Positions 48,033 to 56,067 of a stretch of DNA of 64,000 nt are shown here, in pieces (the stretch's first letter is position 1; the number at the start of each line of letters is the position of its first letter). The translations under genes were made by a program, and so were the position numbers. Below the pieces are notes generated by a model that made no database searches, was not told where the DNA came from, and was given only the letters and a program-made list of their open reading frames with translations. The stretch is from Pontixanthobacter sp. CEM42 (GTDB taxonomy: Bacteria > Pseudomonadota > Alphaproteobacteria > Sphingomonadales > Sphingomonadaceae). The DNA is taken from positions 226,501 through 290,500 of the forward strand of contig NZ_JADQTN010000001.1 in NCBI RefSeq assembly GCF_017812015.1, written 5' to 3'.

Positions 48033-48772
48033 TGGTCGCGGAACCAGCCGGTGATTGCGAAGCGGCCAGCAGGGGCGAATGGCGGGACGTAGGATACCGC
48101 ATGTGCTTGCGGCACGGCGAACAGATTCAGCGCGTTAAAACGCGGCCTAAACCCCTGAACAATATCGCCTTCATCGTCATAGAAATTGAGGTAACCGCCC
48201 CAATCGGGCTTCCAGTCATCAATCGCAAAATTCATCACATAGGCCACACGCCAACCTTCGGCGACGTGACTGTCTGTGTGCTGTGACAGGAAATGCTGTG
48301 CGGCGTAAAGCGTTGCCTGCCCGTCCGCTTTGATCAGTTCTTCGATACCGGTGGCATCGCGTGCCAATTGGATGAAGTCGGGCGCGTTGAGATATTCCAG
48401 AATAAGATCATGCGGTCCGCCCGGATTCCATTTTTCCAGATACGCTTCGACCAGCGAATAGTGCGCATAGCGGAAAGCATAATCACCCTTGGCCGCGGCC
48501 TCATGCGAAGCCTGCGCGAGTTGCTGGACTTTTTGTTGGCCCACCGGCGTCTTCAAATCTTGCGCGCGGATTTGGTCTGCGCCGGTTGGATTATCCGAGC
48601 CCGCTTTCATCGCCATTCCCCACGGAGTCTGCTGGGCGAGGATCATGCGGATTTCCTCCGCCGTTTCGCGCGTCAGCACGTCCCGAATCTGCAAGCGGCC
48701 ATTGACTGCAAACTGCTCGGCGAGCGCCTTGCGGTCCAGATCGGGATTAATTTCGAAGAGTTTCTTGGACAT
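48029..48772 (-). CDS. 2OG-Fe(II) oxygenase, prolyl-hydroxylase-like
   Basis: A 247-residue oxygenase with a complete HxD...H...R set: H165-T-D167 in FLSQHTDSH, H224 in PQAHAVSYVPPF and R237 in AGRFAITGWF. This is the double-stranded beta-helix seen in P4Hc/SM-20-type enzymes that hydroxylate protein side chains or peptides. Translation probably begins at ATG 48772 (MSKKLFEINPDLD, matching the family start); in-frame ATGs at 48829 and 48844 would add 19-24 residues. First gene of the oxygenase-methyltransferase operon that faces the TonB-dependent receptor. Confidence 0.85.
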   Translation of the reverse strand: MSKKLFEINPDLDRKALAEQFAVNGRLQIRDVLTRETAEEIRMILAQQTPWGMAMKAGSDNPTGADQIRAQDLKTPVGQQKVQQLAQASHEAAAKGDYAFRYAHYSLVEAYLEKWNPGGPHDLILEYLNAPDFIQLARDATGIEELIKADGQATLYAAQHFLSQHTDSHVAEGWRVAYVMNFAIDDWKPDWGGYLNFYDDEGDIVQGFRPRFNALNLFAVPQAHAVSYVPPFAPAGRFAITGWFRDQ

Positions 48773-48870
48773 CGATTGGGCTAAGGGCCTGACTATTGCG
48801 CGGCGGAACGGAAGGACTGCTTCAGCCATTACTAGGGGGAGCACCCCGAAAGCAAGCTGACTGATAGCAA

Positions 48871-48915
48871 GCGGGGTGACGCCAAGTAGGTTGACGCCTC
48901 GTAGGTTGACGTTGG
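48871..48915. repeat. Three 15-bp tandem repeats before the thiolase gene
   Basis: Three consecutive 15-base units share the core G-GGTTGACGCC: gcggggtgacgccaa, gtaggttgacgcctc and gtaggttgacgttgg (48871-48885, 48886-48900, 48901-48915). The 11-base core GTAGGTTGACG is identical in the last two. A looser TTGACG copy follows at about 48926. They sit 90-130 bases upstream of the thiolase start in a divergent intergenic region. They could be regulator-binding iterons; each also contains a TTGAC -35-like hexamer. Confidence 0.5.
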
Positions 48916-49001
48916 CGGAAACCTGCTTGACGCTACAGACTGCAATGCTAATCCCCGCAGCAACATAGCTAACTAAGTGAACTATCTCAGGAGAGCCCCC
49001 T

Positions 49002-50174
49002 ATGGCGACAGCCTATATCGTTGATGCAGTCAGAACAGCCGGTGGCAAACGCGGAGGCCGTTTGGCCGGTGTTCACCCGGTGGACTTGGCCGCAAAGTCG
49101 CTCGATGCGCTGATGGAGCGTACCGGTGTCGATCCGAACGCCATCGATGATGTTGTCATGGGCTGCGTCAGTCAGGCTGGTCAGCAAGCGATGCAAGTGG
49201 GTCGTAATGCGGTTCTGGCGTCCAAGCACTTGCCGCAATCGACCCCTGCTGTGACTATTGACCGCCAGTGCGGCTCCTCGCAGCAGGCAATCCAGTTCGC
49301 AGCGCAGGCAGTCATGTCGGGCACGCAGGATGCGGTGATCGCGGCGGGCATCGAAAGCATGTCACGCGTTCCGATGGGATCGAACGCGACGTTCCATATG
49401 AAAGAGGGATTGGGGCATTACAAATCGCCCGGTCTCGAAGAGAAATATCCCAATGTGATGTTCTCCCAGTTCATGGGTGCAGAGATGATCGTGAAGAAGC
49501 ACGGTTTCTCCAAAGATGATCTCAATCAGTTTGCCTTTGAAAGCCACAAACGCGCCATCGCGGCGACCAATGCGGGTGCGTTCGAGAACGAGATTGTTCC
49601 GGTCACGGTGGAGACGCCTGAAGGCGAAGAACAGCACACCGTTGATGAAGGGATTCGCTTCGATGCGACGTTGGAAGGCATTGCTTCGGTTAAGCTCATC
49701 CAAGAAGGCGGCTCTGTGACAGCTGCCAGCGCCAGTCAGATTTGCGATGGCTCCAGCGGCGCACTCGTCGTGTCAGAAGGATATCTGAAACAGCATAATC
49801 TCACGCCAATGGCGCGGATTCACAATCTGACTGTGACTGCAGGCGATCCGGTTATCATGCTGGAAGAGCCGCTTTTCGCGACTGATAAAGCGCTCGAACG
49901 TGCTGGCCTCAGCATCAATGACATTGATCTGTACGAAGTGAATGAGGCGTTCGCGCCCGTTCCGCTGGCGTGGCTGAAGCACACCGGTGCCGATCCGGAC
50001 AAGCTCAACGTCAATGGCGGTGCGATTGCGCTGGGTCATCCGTTGGGTGCATCAGGCACTAAACTGATGTCGACATTGGTCCATGCGCTGAAAGCGCGCG
50101 GCAAGAAATATGGTCTGCAAACGATGTGCGAAGGCGGCGGTGTCGCTAACGTGACGATTGTCGAATCGCTTTAA
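49002..50174 (+). CDS. Acetyl-CoA C-acyltransferase (thiolase)
   Basis: A 390-residue thiolase. The nucleophilic Cys90 lies in TIDRQCGSSQQA, the catalytic His near 347 in ALGHPLGASG, and the second Cys near 375 in QTMCEGGGVAN. The N-terminus AYIVDAVRTAGGKRGG and the length fit degradative (FadA-type) or biosynthetic thiolases equally well. It heads a cluster of acyl-CoA genes (SDR dehydrogenase, crotonase, MarR regulator), which points to thiolytic cleavage at the end of beta-oxidation. Ribosome site AGGAGAG precedes the ATG. Confidence 0.93.
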   Translation: MATAYIVDAVRTAGGKRGGRLAGVHPVDLAAKSLDALMERTGVDPNAIDDVVMGCVSQAGQQAMQVGRNAVLASKHLPQSTPAVTIDRQCGSSQQAIQFAAQAVMSGTQDAVIAAGIESMSRVPMGSNATFHMKEGLGHYKSPGLEEKYPNVMFSQFMGAEMIVKKHGFSKDDLNQFAFESHKRAIAATNAGAFENEIVPVTVETPEGEEQHTVDEGIRFDATLEGIASVKLIQEGGSVTAASASQICDGSSGALVVSEGYLKQHNLTPMARIHNLTVTAGDPVIMLEEPLFATDKALERAGLSINDIDLYEVNEAFAPVPLAWLKHTGADPDKLNVNGGAIALGHPLGASGTKLMSTLVHALKARGKKYGLQTMCEGGGVANVTIVESL

Positions 50175-50218
50175 TATCTACCCCCAGTTTGTAATTTGAA
50201 TTCAGAGAGGAAATTTCC

Positions 50219-51004
50219 ATGGAAGTAGGCGCAAACACACCCGCAGTCGTAACCGGCGGTGCATCGGGCCTTGGTGCAGCAACTGCGCGCGCATTGGCGG
50301 CAAAAGGCGTGAAGGTCGCAATTTTCGACCTTCAGGAAGAAAAGGGCCTCGCAGTCGCTGCCGAGATTGGCGGCGTTTTTTGTGAAGTGAATGTCACTGA
50401 TGACGCTTCGGTTGATGCCGGCTTTGCCAAGGCGCGTGAGGCGCACGGACAAGAACGTATTCTCGTGAACTGCGCTGGTACCGGCAATGCGATCAAAACG
50501 GCTAAGCGTGACCGCAACACCGGCGAAATCTCGCATTTCCCGCTCGACGCGTTCAACTGGCTGATCCAGATCAACCTTGTCGGCACATTCCGCTGCATCG
50601 CCAAGTCGGCAGCAGGTATGATGACGCTCGATCCATTGAGTGAAGACGGCGATCGCGGTGCTATCGTCAACACAGCATCGGTTGCCGGTGAAGACGGCCA
50701 AATCGGTCAGGCTGCCTATTCCGCGTCCAAAGGCGGCGTGATCGGCATGACTCTGCCGATCGCACGCGATCTGATGCAGGAAGGCATCCGCGTGAACACG
50801 ATCCTGCCAGGCATCTTCGAAACACCGCTGATGGCAGCTGCACCGCCGCAAGTGAAAGAAGCGCTGGCGGCGTCGGTTCCATTCCCGAAACGTCTGGGTC
50901 ACCCCGAGGAATATGCGCATCTCGCACTGACCATGATCGAGAACGGCTACTTCAACGGTGAAGACGTCCGTCTAGACGGTTCGATCCGTATGGCACCGCG
51001 CTAA
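50219..51004 (+). CDS. Short-chain dehydrogenase, 3-hydroxyacyl-CoA dehydrogenase type II-like
   Basis: A 261-residue classical SDR. Cofactor motif TGGASGLGAATA near the N-terminus, NAG equivalent NCAGTGNA, catalytic Ser in NTASVAGEDG, and YSASK (Tyr-x3-Lys) in AAYSASKGGVIGM. The GEDGQIGQ and PLMAAAPPQVKEALAASVPFP features resemble HSD17B10-like 3-hydroxyacyl-CoA dehydrogenases. It follows the thiolase by 44 bases. A 10-bp palindrome GGAAATTTCC (50209-50218) overlaps its ribosome-binding region. Confidence 0.9.
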   Translation: MEVGANTPAVVTGGASGLGAATARALAAKGVKVAIFDLQEEKGLAVAAEIGGVFCEVNVTDDASVDAGFAKAREAHGQERILVNCAGTGNAIKTAKRDRNTGEISHFPLDAFNWLIQINLVGTFRCIAKSAAGMMTLDPLSEDGDRGAIVNTASVAGEDGQIGQAAYSASKGGVIGMTLPIARDLMQEGIRVNTILPGIFETPLMAAAPPQVKEALAASVPFPKRLGHPEEYAHLALTMIENGYFNGEDVRLDGSIRMAPR

Positions 51005-51171
51005 GGTGCTTTCCTACTCGCCAGCGTTGCGGGTACGACTAGACACATGATTATGCCGCCTCTTTCTGTTCTTAGCGCTTTTAAAATGCGCGAGAATGGA
51101 AGGGGCGGTTTTTCTATTTGGACCCTGTTCCATGTGTTCCATCCTGTAGGGTTTCCCGAGGAGAATCAGCC

Positions 51172-52044
51172 ATGACCGACTACACCCAGATCCTGCTTGA
51201 GAAAGACGGGCCGATTGCGACGATTACGCTCAATCGTCCTGAGAAAATGAACGCCTATACGCGTGTCATGATGCAGGAAATGATTGATGCATTCGATGAT
51301 ACCGACGCTGACGATGCAATCCGGGCAGTGATTGTGACGGGTTCGGGCGAGCGGGCATTTTGCGCCGGCGCTGATCTGACGCCCGATGATGGATCGAAGC
51401 CTTTCTCCAGCCAGACCGAAGTCACTGACCTGTCTGATGAAGTGGTTCGGGATGGCGGCGGGCGACTGACCCTGCGGATGTTCCAATCGACCAAGCCGTT
51501 GATCTCAGCCTGTAATGGCGTAGCAGTGGGCGTGGGCGCGACGATGCAATTGCCTATGGATATCCGCCTGGCATCGGACAATGCGCGCTATGGCTTTGTG
51601 TTTGCACGGCGCGGGATCGTGCCGGAGGCGTGCTCGAGCTGGTTCCTGCCGCGTCTGGTCGGGCAGCAGCAGGCGCTTGAATGGTGCATGACCGGGCGTA
51701 TTTTCGATGCAAAGGAAGCGCTGAAGGGCGGACTAGTCCGCTCAATCCATCCGCGGGCTGAACTGATGGATGCGGCGTGCGAACTGGCCAATGAAATCGC
51801 TGAGAACACGTCGGCCGTATCGGTGGCAATGACGCGGGCAATGTTGTGGCGTTTGCCGGTTGAGGACCATCCGATGAAAGCCCACCGGATTGACAGCCGG
51901 TCGATCTACAAACTCTCGCGCGGCAAGGATGCAGCGGAAGGCGTGCAGAGCTTCTTGGAGAAGCGTCCACCGAGTTATCCGGGCAAAGTCTCTAAAGACA
52001 TGCCGGATTTCTATCCGTGGTGGGACGAGCCGGAATATAAATAG
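51172..52044 (+). CDS. Enoyl-CoA hydratase/isomerase family protein (crotonase)
   Basis: A 290-residue crotonase. DGPIATITLNRPEKMNAYT begins the fold; the oxyanion-hole residues lie in ERAFCAGADLTPDD and VAVGVGATMQLPMDIRLA; the catalytic glutamate is expected in GIVPEACSSWFL. The ATG at 51172 follows GAGGAG and starts the conserved region. The 167-base leader has an 8-base direct repeat TGTTCCAT (51126-51133 and 51135-51142) and a GGTTTC half-site like that in front of marR. It hydrates or isomerises enoyl-CoA within the surrounding acyl-CoA degradation cluster. Confidence 0.92.
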   Translation: MTDYTQILLEKDGPIATITLNRPEKMNAYTRVMMQEMIDAFDDTDADDAIRAVIVTGSGERAFCAGADLTPDDGSKPFSSQTEVTDLSDEVVRDGGGRLTLRMFQSTKPLISACNGVAVGVGATMQLPMDIRLASDNARYGFVFARRGIVPEACSSWFLPRLVGQQQALEWCMTGRIFDAKEALKGGLVRSIHPRAELMDAACELANEIAENTSAVSVAMTRAMLWRLPVEDHPMKAHRIDSRSIYKLSRGKDAAEGVQSFLEKRPPSYPGKVSKDMPDFYPWWDEPEYK

Positions 52045-52111
52045 GGCGAGTATAAGTGCGCCTGAATACGAATGATCCCATGCCGCTTGGCTATTCGCGC
52101 ACTTGCCAAGC

Positions 52112-52132
52112 GAAACGGTTTCATTAGAAACC
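52112..52132. promoter_or_regulatory. Operator-like overlapping inverted repeats before the MarR gene
   Basis: GGTTTC-ATTA-GAAACC (52117-52132) is a perfect 6-bp inverted repeat with a 4-base spacer, and GAAAC-G-GTTTC (52112-52122) is a second palindrome overlapping its left arm. The right edge is 7 bases from the MarR start codon, a usual place for an autorepressor site. GAAACC or GGTTTC half-sites also occur before the thiolase (48917-48922) and the crotonase genes. Confidence 0.5.
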
Positions 52133-52138
52133 TTCTGG

Positions 52139-52576
52139 ATGAGTGACACGCCTTTCCGCCTTACAGATTTTCTGCCGTACCAATTGTCGGTCGCGTCGAA
52201 TGCGGTCAGCAACAGGATTGCGGCGGCATACCACGACGCGTTCGGTCTGAAGGTGACCGAGTGGCGCGTGATGGCGATGCTCGGCGATGCGGGCGGACTG
52301 ACCCAGCGTGAGCTGACGGAGAAGACGCTGATGGACAAGGTTGCGGTGAACCGAGCCTGCAAAGTCCTTGAGGTTCGGGAACTCGCTGTGCGTATTCCCA
52401 ACAAGAGCGACGGACGCTCGCATCATCTCGAATTGACCGATGCGGGTGCAGAAATGCACGCCAAGATCGTGCCGATGGCGCGAGAGATCGAGGAGAGCTT
52501 GCTGGCTCTGATGAGTGATGAGCAGCAGACAATGTTCCGCGATCTACTCGATCAAGTCCGCAAGCAGGCTGAATAG
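52139..52576 (+). CDS. MarR family transcriptional regulator
   Basis: A 145-residue winged-helix regulator. ATG 52139 begins MSDTPFRLTDFLPYQLS. The DNA-binding core is VTEWRVMAMLGDAGGLTQRELTEKTLMDKVAVNRACKVLE with wing LAVRIPNKSDGRSHHLELTDAG, followed by a dimerisation helix. Downstream of acyl-CoA genes and directly behind a palindrome, it probably controls itself and the cluster; ligand unknown. A TTG 12 codons earlier would start inside the operator. Confidence 0.9.
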   Translation: MSDTPFRLTDFLPYQLSVASNAVSNRIAAAYHDAFGLKVTEWRVMAMLGDAGGLTQRELTEKTLMDKVAVNRACKVLEVRELAVRIPNKSDGRSHHLELTDAGAEMHAKIVPMAREIEESLLALMSDEQQTMFRDLLDQVRKQAE

Positions 52577-52588
52577 TTCAAACAGGAA

Positions 52589-52630
52589 CGAGTTCGGCCT
52601 CGAAGCCGTAAAGCTTCGAGGCCGAACTCG
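52589..52630. repeat. 18-bp perfect inverted repeat between marR and tadC
   Basis: CGAGTTCGGCCTCGAAGC (52589-52606) and its exact reverse complement (52613-52630) flank a 6-base loop (cgtaaa). It lies between the stops of the convergent marR and tadC genes. No T-run follows on either side, so it is not a standard intrinsic terminator, but a hairpin this stable may still block both transcripts or stabilise their 3' ends. Confidence 0.7.
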
Positions 52631-52683
52631 GTGGTTAGTAAGGGCCTCTCGGCTCTGGTTTTTACAACGAACTCCCGCGCGTT

Positions 52684-53691
52684 TTAGCTCGGGGTTCCGT
52701 CTGCAAAGGCATCGCTGATCGAACAGGCTGCAGGGCCCAAGATCACAACAAACAACACAGGTAGAATGAACAGGATCAGCGGAATGGTCATAATCGCTGG
52801 AAGACGTGCTGCTTTCTCCTCGGCGCGCATCATCCGCTCGTTACGGAATTCGGCTGAGAGAACGCGCAGGGCCGATGCCAACGGTGTACCGTAACGCTCG
52901 GTTTGAACCATAGTGGTCACCACGCCGCGGACCGATTCCAGATCAACGCGGTATGCGAGGTTATCGAATGCCATCTTCCGGTCGGTCAGGAAGGACAGCT
53001 CAATCGCGGTAAGGGCAAATTCGTCACCCAGTTCCGGATAGGCCCGGCCCAGTTCCTTCGCTACGCGGTTGAACGCGGCGTCGACTGTGAGACCAGCCTC
53101 GGCGCAAATAACCAAAAGGTCGAGCGCGTCAGGCAGACCCTTACGGATCAGGTCCGTACGCTTCTTGGACTTGTTCGAGAGATAGATCTCCGGACCTTTG
53201 TAGCCCGCAAACAGCAAGGCTGAGAACGCACCAAGGCGCTTCATATTGCCCCATTCGGGGAAGTAGTCGATCACATAGATAAACAGGAAGCCGAGGCCGC
53301 CTAGAATGATCGGCGCAACCAAGCGCAATGCAATGACGATAACCGCCAATTCTTTGTTGCGGTAACCAGCATGGGCCAGCTTTTGCTGGATGATTGCGAC
53401 TTGGCTGTCCTGAAGGACTTTCATCCCCTCCAGCCGGTCTTTCATCTTTTCGGTCTGATCGGTTTTGCGGATCAGACTAGCGCGTTTTTTGCCGCTTGAT
53501 GTGACAATGCCGGCCTTCAGCTCGTCGCGGCGGTCATTGAGTGCTTTGACGCGCTTGGCCATCGGATCTTTGACCGTGACGGCAGCATAAATCGCGAGAA
53601 CAACGGCGAGCGCTGCGACACCTGCGAGGATCGTCCCGACGAGAATAACGTCGAAACCGAGCAGAGTTGGTCCTGGTGCTTGGTTGAGCAT
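52684..53691 (-). CDS. tadC: Tad pilus inner-membrane protein TadC
   Basis: A 335-residue T2SSF-domain protein of the Tad/Cpa pilus. One N-terminal helix (GFDVILVGTILAGVAALAVVLAI), further helices at about 125-160 and a final pair (IMTIPLILFILPVLFVVILG), with the T2SSF cytoplasmic region DALDLLVICAEAGLTVDAAF. It forms the inner-membrane platform with TadB, which lies 17 bases upstream. Last gene of the operon here; no tadD follows. Confidence 0.93.
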   Translation of the reverse strand: MLNQAPGPTLLGFDVILVGTILAGVAALAVVLAIYAAVTVKDPMAKRVKALNDRRDELKAGIVTSSGKKRASLIRKTDQTEKMKDRLEGMKVLQDSQVAIIQQKLAHAGYRNKELAVIVIALRLVAPIILGGLGFLFIYVIDYFPEWGNMKRLGAFSALLFAGYKGPEIYLSNKSKKRTDLIRKGLPDALDLLVICAEAGLTVDAAFNRVAKELGRAYPELGDEFALTAIELSFLTDRKMAFDNLAYRVDLESVRGVVTTMVQTERYGTPLASALRVLSAEFRNERMMRAEEKAARLPAIMTIPLILFILPVLFVVILGPAACSISDAFADGTPS

Positions 53692-53708
53692 GTTCTATCT
53701 ATCCTCGC

Positions 53709-54680
53709 TCAGATCTCGAAATTGACCATTTTGGCCATGATGAAGGCGCCGATCGACATCCACAGCATTCCGCCAAGGCCGATTGCGATCAGGCGATCAT
53801 CGGAGAAGAAGCCGCCGAGATAGCCCGGGTTGATCCACCAGATCATGCCGAACACGATGAAAGGCAGAGCGCCAACGATATAGGCCGAGGCTTTCGATTC
53901 AGAGCTCATTGCTTTGATCTTCAGCTTCATTTGCATACGCTTACGCAGCACGTCGGACAGGTTGGATAGCGTTTCCGCAAGGTTACCACCGGTCTCACGC
54001 TGAATCGCGAGCGTGATACAGAAGAAGTTGAATTCCGGAATGCCAAGGCGGTCAGCCGTGTCCTGGAGAGATTCCTCCATTGTTCGGCCAATCTTGATCC
54101 GTTCAACAATGCCTTTGAATTCTTCGCCGACAGGGCCGGGCAGTTCTTGCGCGACTACGGCGAGTGTTTCCGTTACCGGTAGGCCCGAGCGAAGTCCGCG
54201 GACTAGCAATTCGATCGCATCGGGAAATTTAGCGTTGAACTGGGCTGTTCGGCGTTTGATGAAGAAATTCACCACCATATGTGGGAATCCTAAGCCGACG
54301 ACAGCGCCAATGCCGAGCGCCATCATCGGCGCTCCGGAACGCAGATAGATCAATACTGCTGTGGCAAGGCCGAGACCGAGCGATGAATAGAAATATTGCG
54401 ACAGCGACCAGCCCTTGCCGGTCCGGTCGAGCCGAATTGCAAGTGCGTCAATCCGCGAGCCTGAGCCAGCAACTTTGTGGCGCATGGGCTTGCGGTTGGC
54501 GATGGCCTTTTTGAACTGCGATTCCACTTTCGTATCGGTGTTTTCCGAGTGACGAAAACGGAGCGATTCAAGCCGGCGCTGTCCTTCTTTGGCGGCAGAT
54601 GGCCCTGCGAACAGCGTGTAGCCGATCACCATCAGGGCCATAAGCCCGCCTCCGACTAGCAGGAGCTGAAGAATATCCAT
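53709..54680 (-). CDS. tadB: Tad pilus inner-membrane protein TadB
   Basis: A 323-residue T2SSF-domain protein. One helix at the N-terminus (LLVGGGLMALMVIGYTLFA), helices near 90-130, and a C-terminal helix pair (VGALPFIVFGMIWWI, GLGGMLWMSIGAFIMAKM). The T2SSF core is PDAIELLVRGLRSGLPVTETL with ETGGNLAETLSNLSDVLR. Partner of TadC in the pilus base. Directly upstream, where cpaF normally sits, there are only 100 non-coding bases before cpaE. Confidence 0.93.
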   Translation of the reverse strand: MDILQLLLVGGGLMALMVIGYTLFAGPSAAKEGQRRLESLRFRHSENTDTKVESQFKKAIANRKPMRHKVAGSGSRIDALAIRLDRTGKGWSLSQYFYSSLGLGLATAVLIYLRSGAPMMALGIGAVVGLGFPHMVVNFFIKRRTAQFNAKFPDAIELLVRGLRSGLPVTETLAVVAQELPGPVGEEFKGIVERIKIGRTMEESLQDTADRLGIPEFNFFCITLAIQRETGGNLAETLSNLSDVLRKRMQMKLKIKAMSSESKASAYIVGALPFIVFGMIWWINPGYLGGFFSDDRLIAIGLGGMLWMSIGAFIMAKMVNFEI

Positions 54681-54780
54681 GCTCTTTGTCTGCCTTTCCT
54701 ACATCCGCGCGGGCCGTGGCTCGCAAAAGTTTCTGGGTGACCGCGATCCGGTTGGGGACCGCAGCCGCTCAACGTCTCGA

Positions 54781-56064
54781 TCAAGCCGTTGCAGGCTCTA
54801 CGTTCTTGCTTTTCTTCGTCGGCAGAAGCGATTTAAGATCGAAGCTACCGAGAAGCGATTTCTTGGCAGGCTCTTCACCATCGGCGTCCTCATCGACCGC
54901 ACCAAGGATGCGTTCGGCAAGCTGTTTTACGACGTTGGTCGCCTTCGCCGATTTGTTCGCATCGACAAATGTTTGTCCAAGCTTCGCGGCATTGGCAGCA
55001 GCCTTAATGTCGAACGGAACGGTGAAATCGATCTTACGTTCGATTGATGCTTCGAAATCGGCTTTGCTGATTTCCGCAGTGCCCGGCTGGACTTTGTTGG
55101 CCACAACGATAGGCGTTGCGTGCTCAGCATTGGTTTTCAGCCACGACAGGATACGGATCGTATCGCGCGCCGAAGCCAGCGTCATTTCAGTGGTCAACAC
55201 CACAACATTGACGTCCGCCAGCAAGTGCGGGAAGTTGATCAGCATGTTGCGCGGCAGGTCGATCATGGTCATTTCGAATGCCTGACGGAACTCTTCTTCC
55301 AGCTGGATGAAGGCCGAACCATCGGTCATCAAAGGTGAGTTGATCGGGGCTTCTGCCGACAGAATCGCCAGATTGTCATTGGCACGGATCATGGCGCGTT
55401 CGATAAACAGACCGTCAATCCGGCTTGGGTTATCGATAGCGTCAGTCAGACCTCGGCCGGGCTCCAGATCGAGCGCGAGAGCGCCCGTTCCGAAGTGAAC
55501 GTCGAGATCCAGTAGAGCCGTTGGTAGCTCATGCTCGTCACTGAACAGCCATGCCAGTGATGTCGCGAGCATCGAAGCGCCGACCCCGCCGCGTGTTCCC
55601 ACGACGGCCGTGGAAATATGGCGCTTTGCTGCTTCAGGATCGCTTGCACGCGGTGCAGAGAATACGGCTTGAGCCTGATTCAGCGAGTCGCGGAGTTGAC
55701 CCGCGGAAAGCGGCTTCAGCAGATAATCATGAATACCGCTGGCGAGTAGGTCGCGGTACAGACGAACATCGTTCACCTGACCAACCGCGATCACCACAGT
55801 TCCGGGCTCACAAACCTCAGCCAGAGCGTTGATGTCGTTCAGCGGATCGCCGCTTTCCGACAAATCGACCATCAAGATGTTCGGGCTTGCGGCAACCGAG
55901 AGCGATTGGACGGCGTTACGAAGGCCGCCTTTCGCGCATTTTTCGGGCTGCCAGCCCATTTCGATGACGACCGGGCGCAGAGCGTCCAGAGCGGCTTCAT
56001 CGCAAATGAAAGCGGCGAAAGGATCGCGGTTACCCGCTGCGCCTTGTTTCCATGGAGCGTTCAT
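54781..56064 (-). CDS. cpaE: CpaE/TadZ pilus assembly ATPase-like protein
   Basis: A 427-residue MinD-like protein. Residues about 30-140 are receiver-like without catalytic features (NILMVDLSESGDPLNDI). Residues about 150-390 form the ParA/MinD domain with a degenerate P-loop VVGTRGGVGASMLATSLAW, in which the usual lysines are replaced, as is common in TadZ/CpaE; DLDVHFGTGALALDL and MIDLPRNM follow. In Caulobacter CpaE localises the pilus machinery to the pole. It ends 100 bases before tadB. Confidence 0.92.
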   Translation of the reverse strand: MNAPWKQGAAGNRDPFAAFICDEAALDALRPVVIEMGWQPEKCAKGGLRNAVQSLSVAASPNILMVDLSESGDPLNDINALAEVCEPGTVVIAVGQVNDVRLYRDLLASGIHDYLLKPLSAGQLRDSLNQAQAVFSAPRASDPEAAKRHISTAVVGTRGGVGASMLATSLAWLFSDEHELPTALLDLDVHFGTGALALDLEPGRGLTDAIDNPSRIDGLFIERAMIRANDNLAILSAEAPINSPLMTDGSAFIQLEEEFRQAFEMTMIDLPRNMLINFPHLLADVNVVVLTTEMTLASARDTIRILSWLKTNAEHATPIVVANKVQPGTAEISKADFEASIERKIDFTVPFDIKAAANAAKLGQTFVDANKSAKATNVVKQLAERILGAVDEDADGEEPAKKSLLGSFDLKSLLPTKKSKNVEPATA

Positions 56065-56067
56065 GAC

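Noticed and set aside
54681-54780. Remnant of cpaF between cpaE and tadB
   Set aside because: All three reverse frames were read and none shows Walker or VirB11-like motifs; 100 bases are too few to claim a relic.
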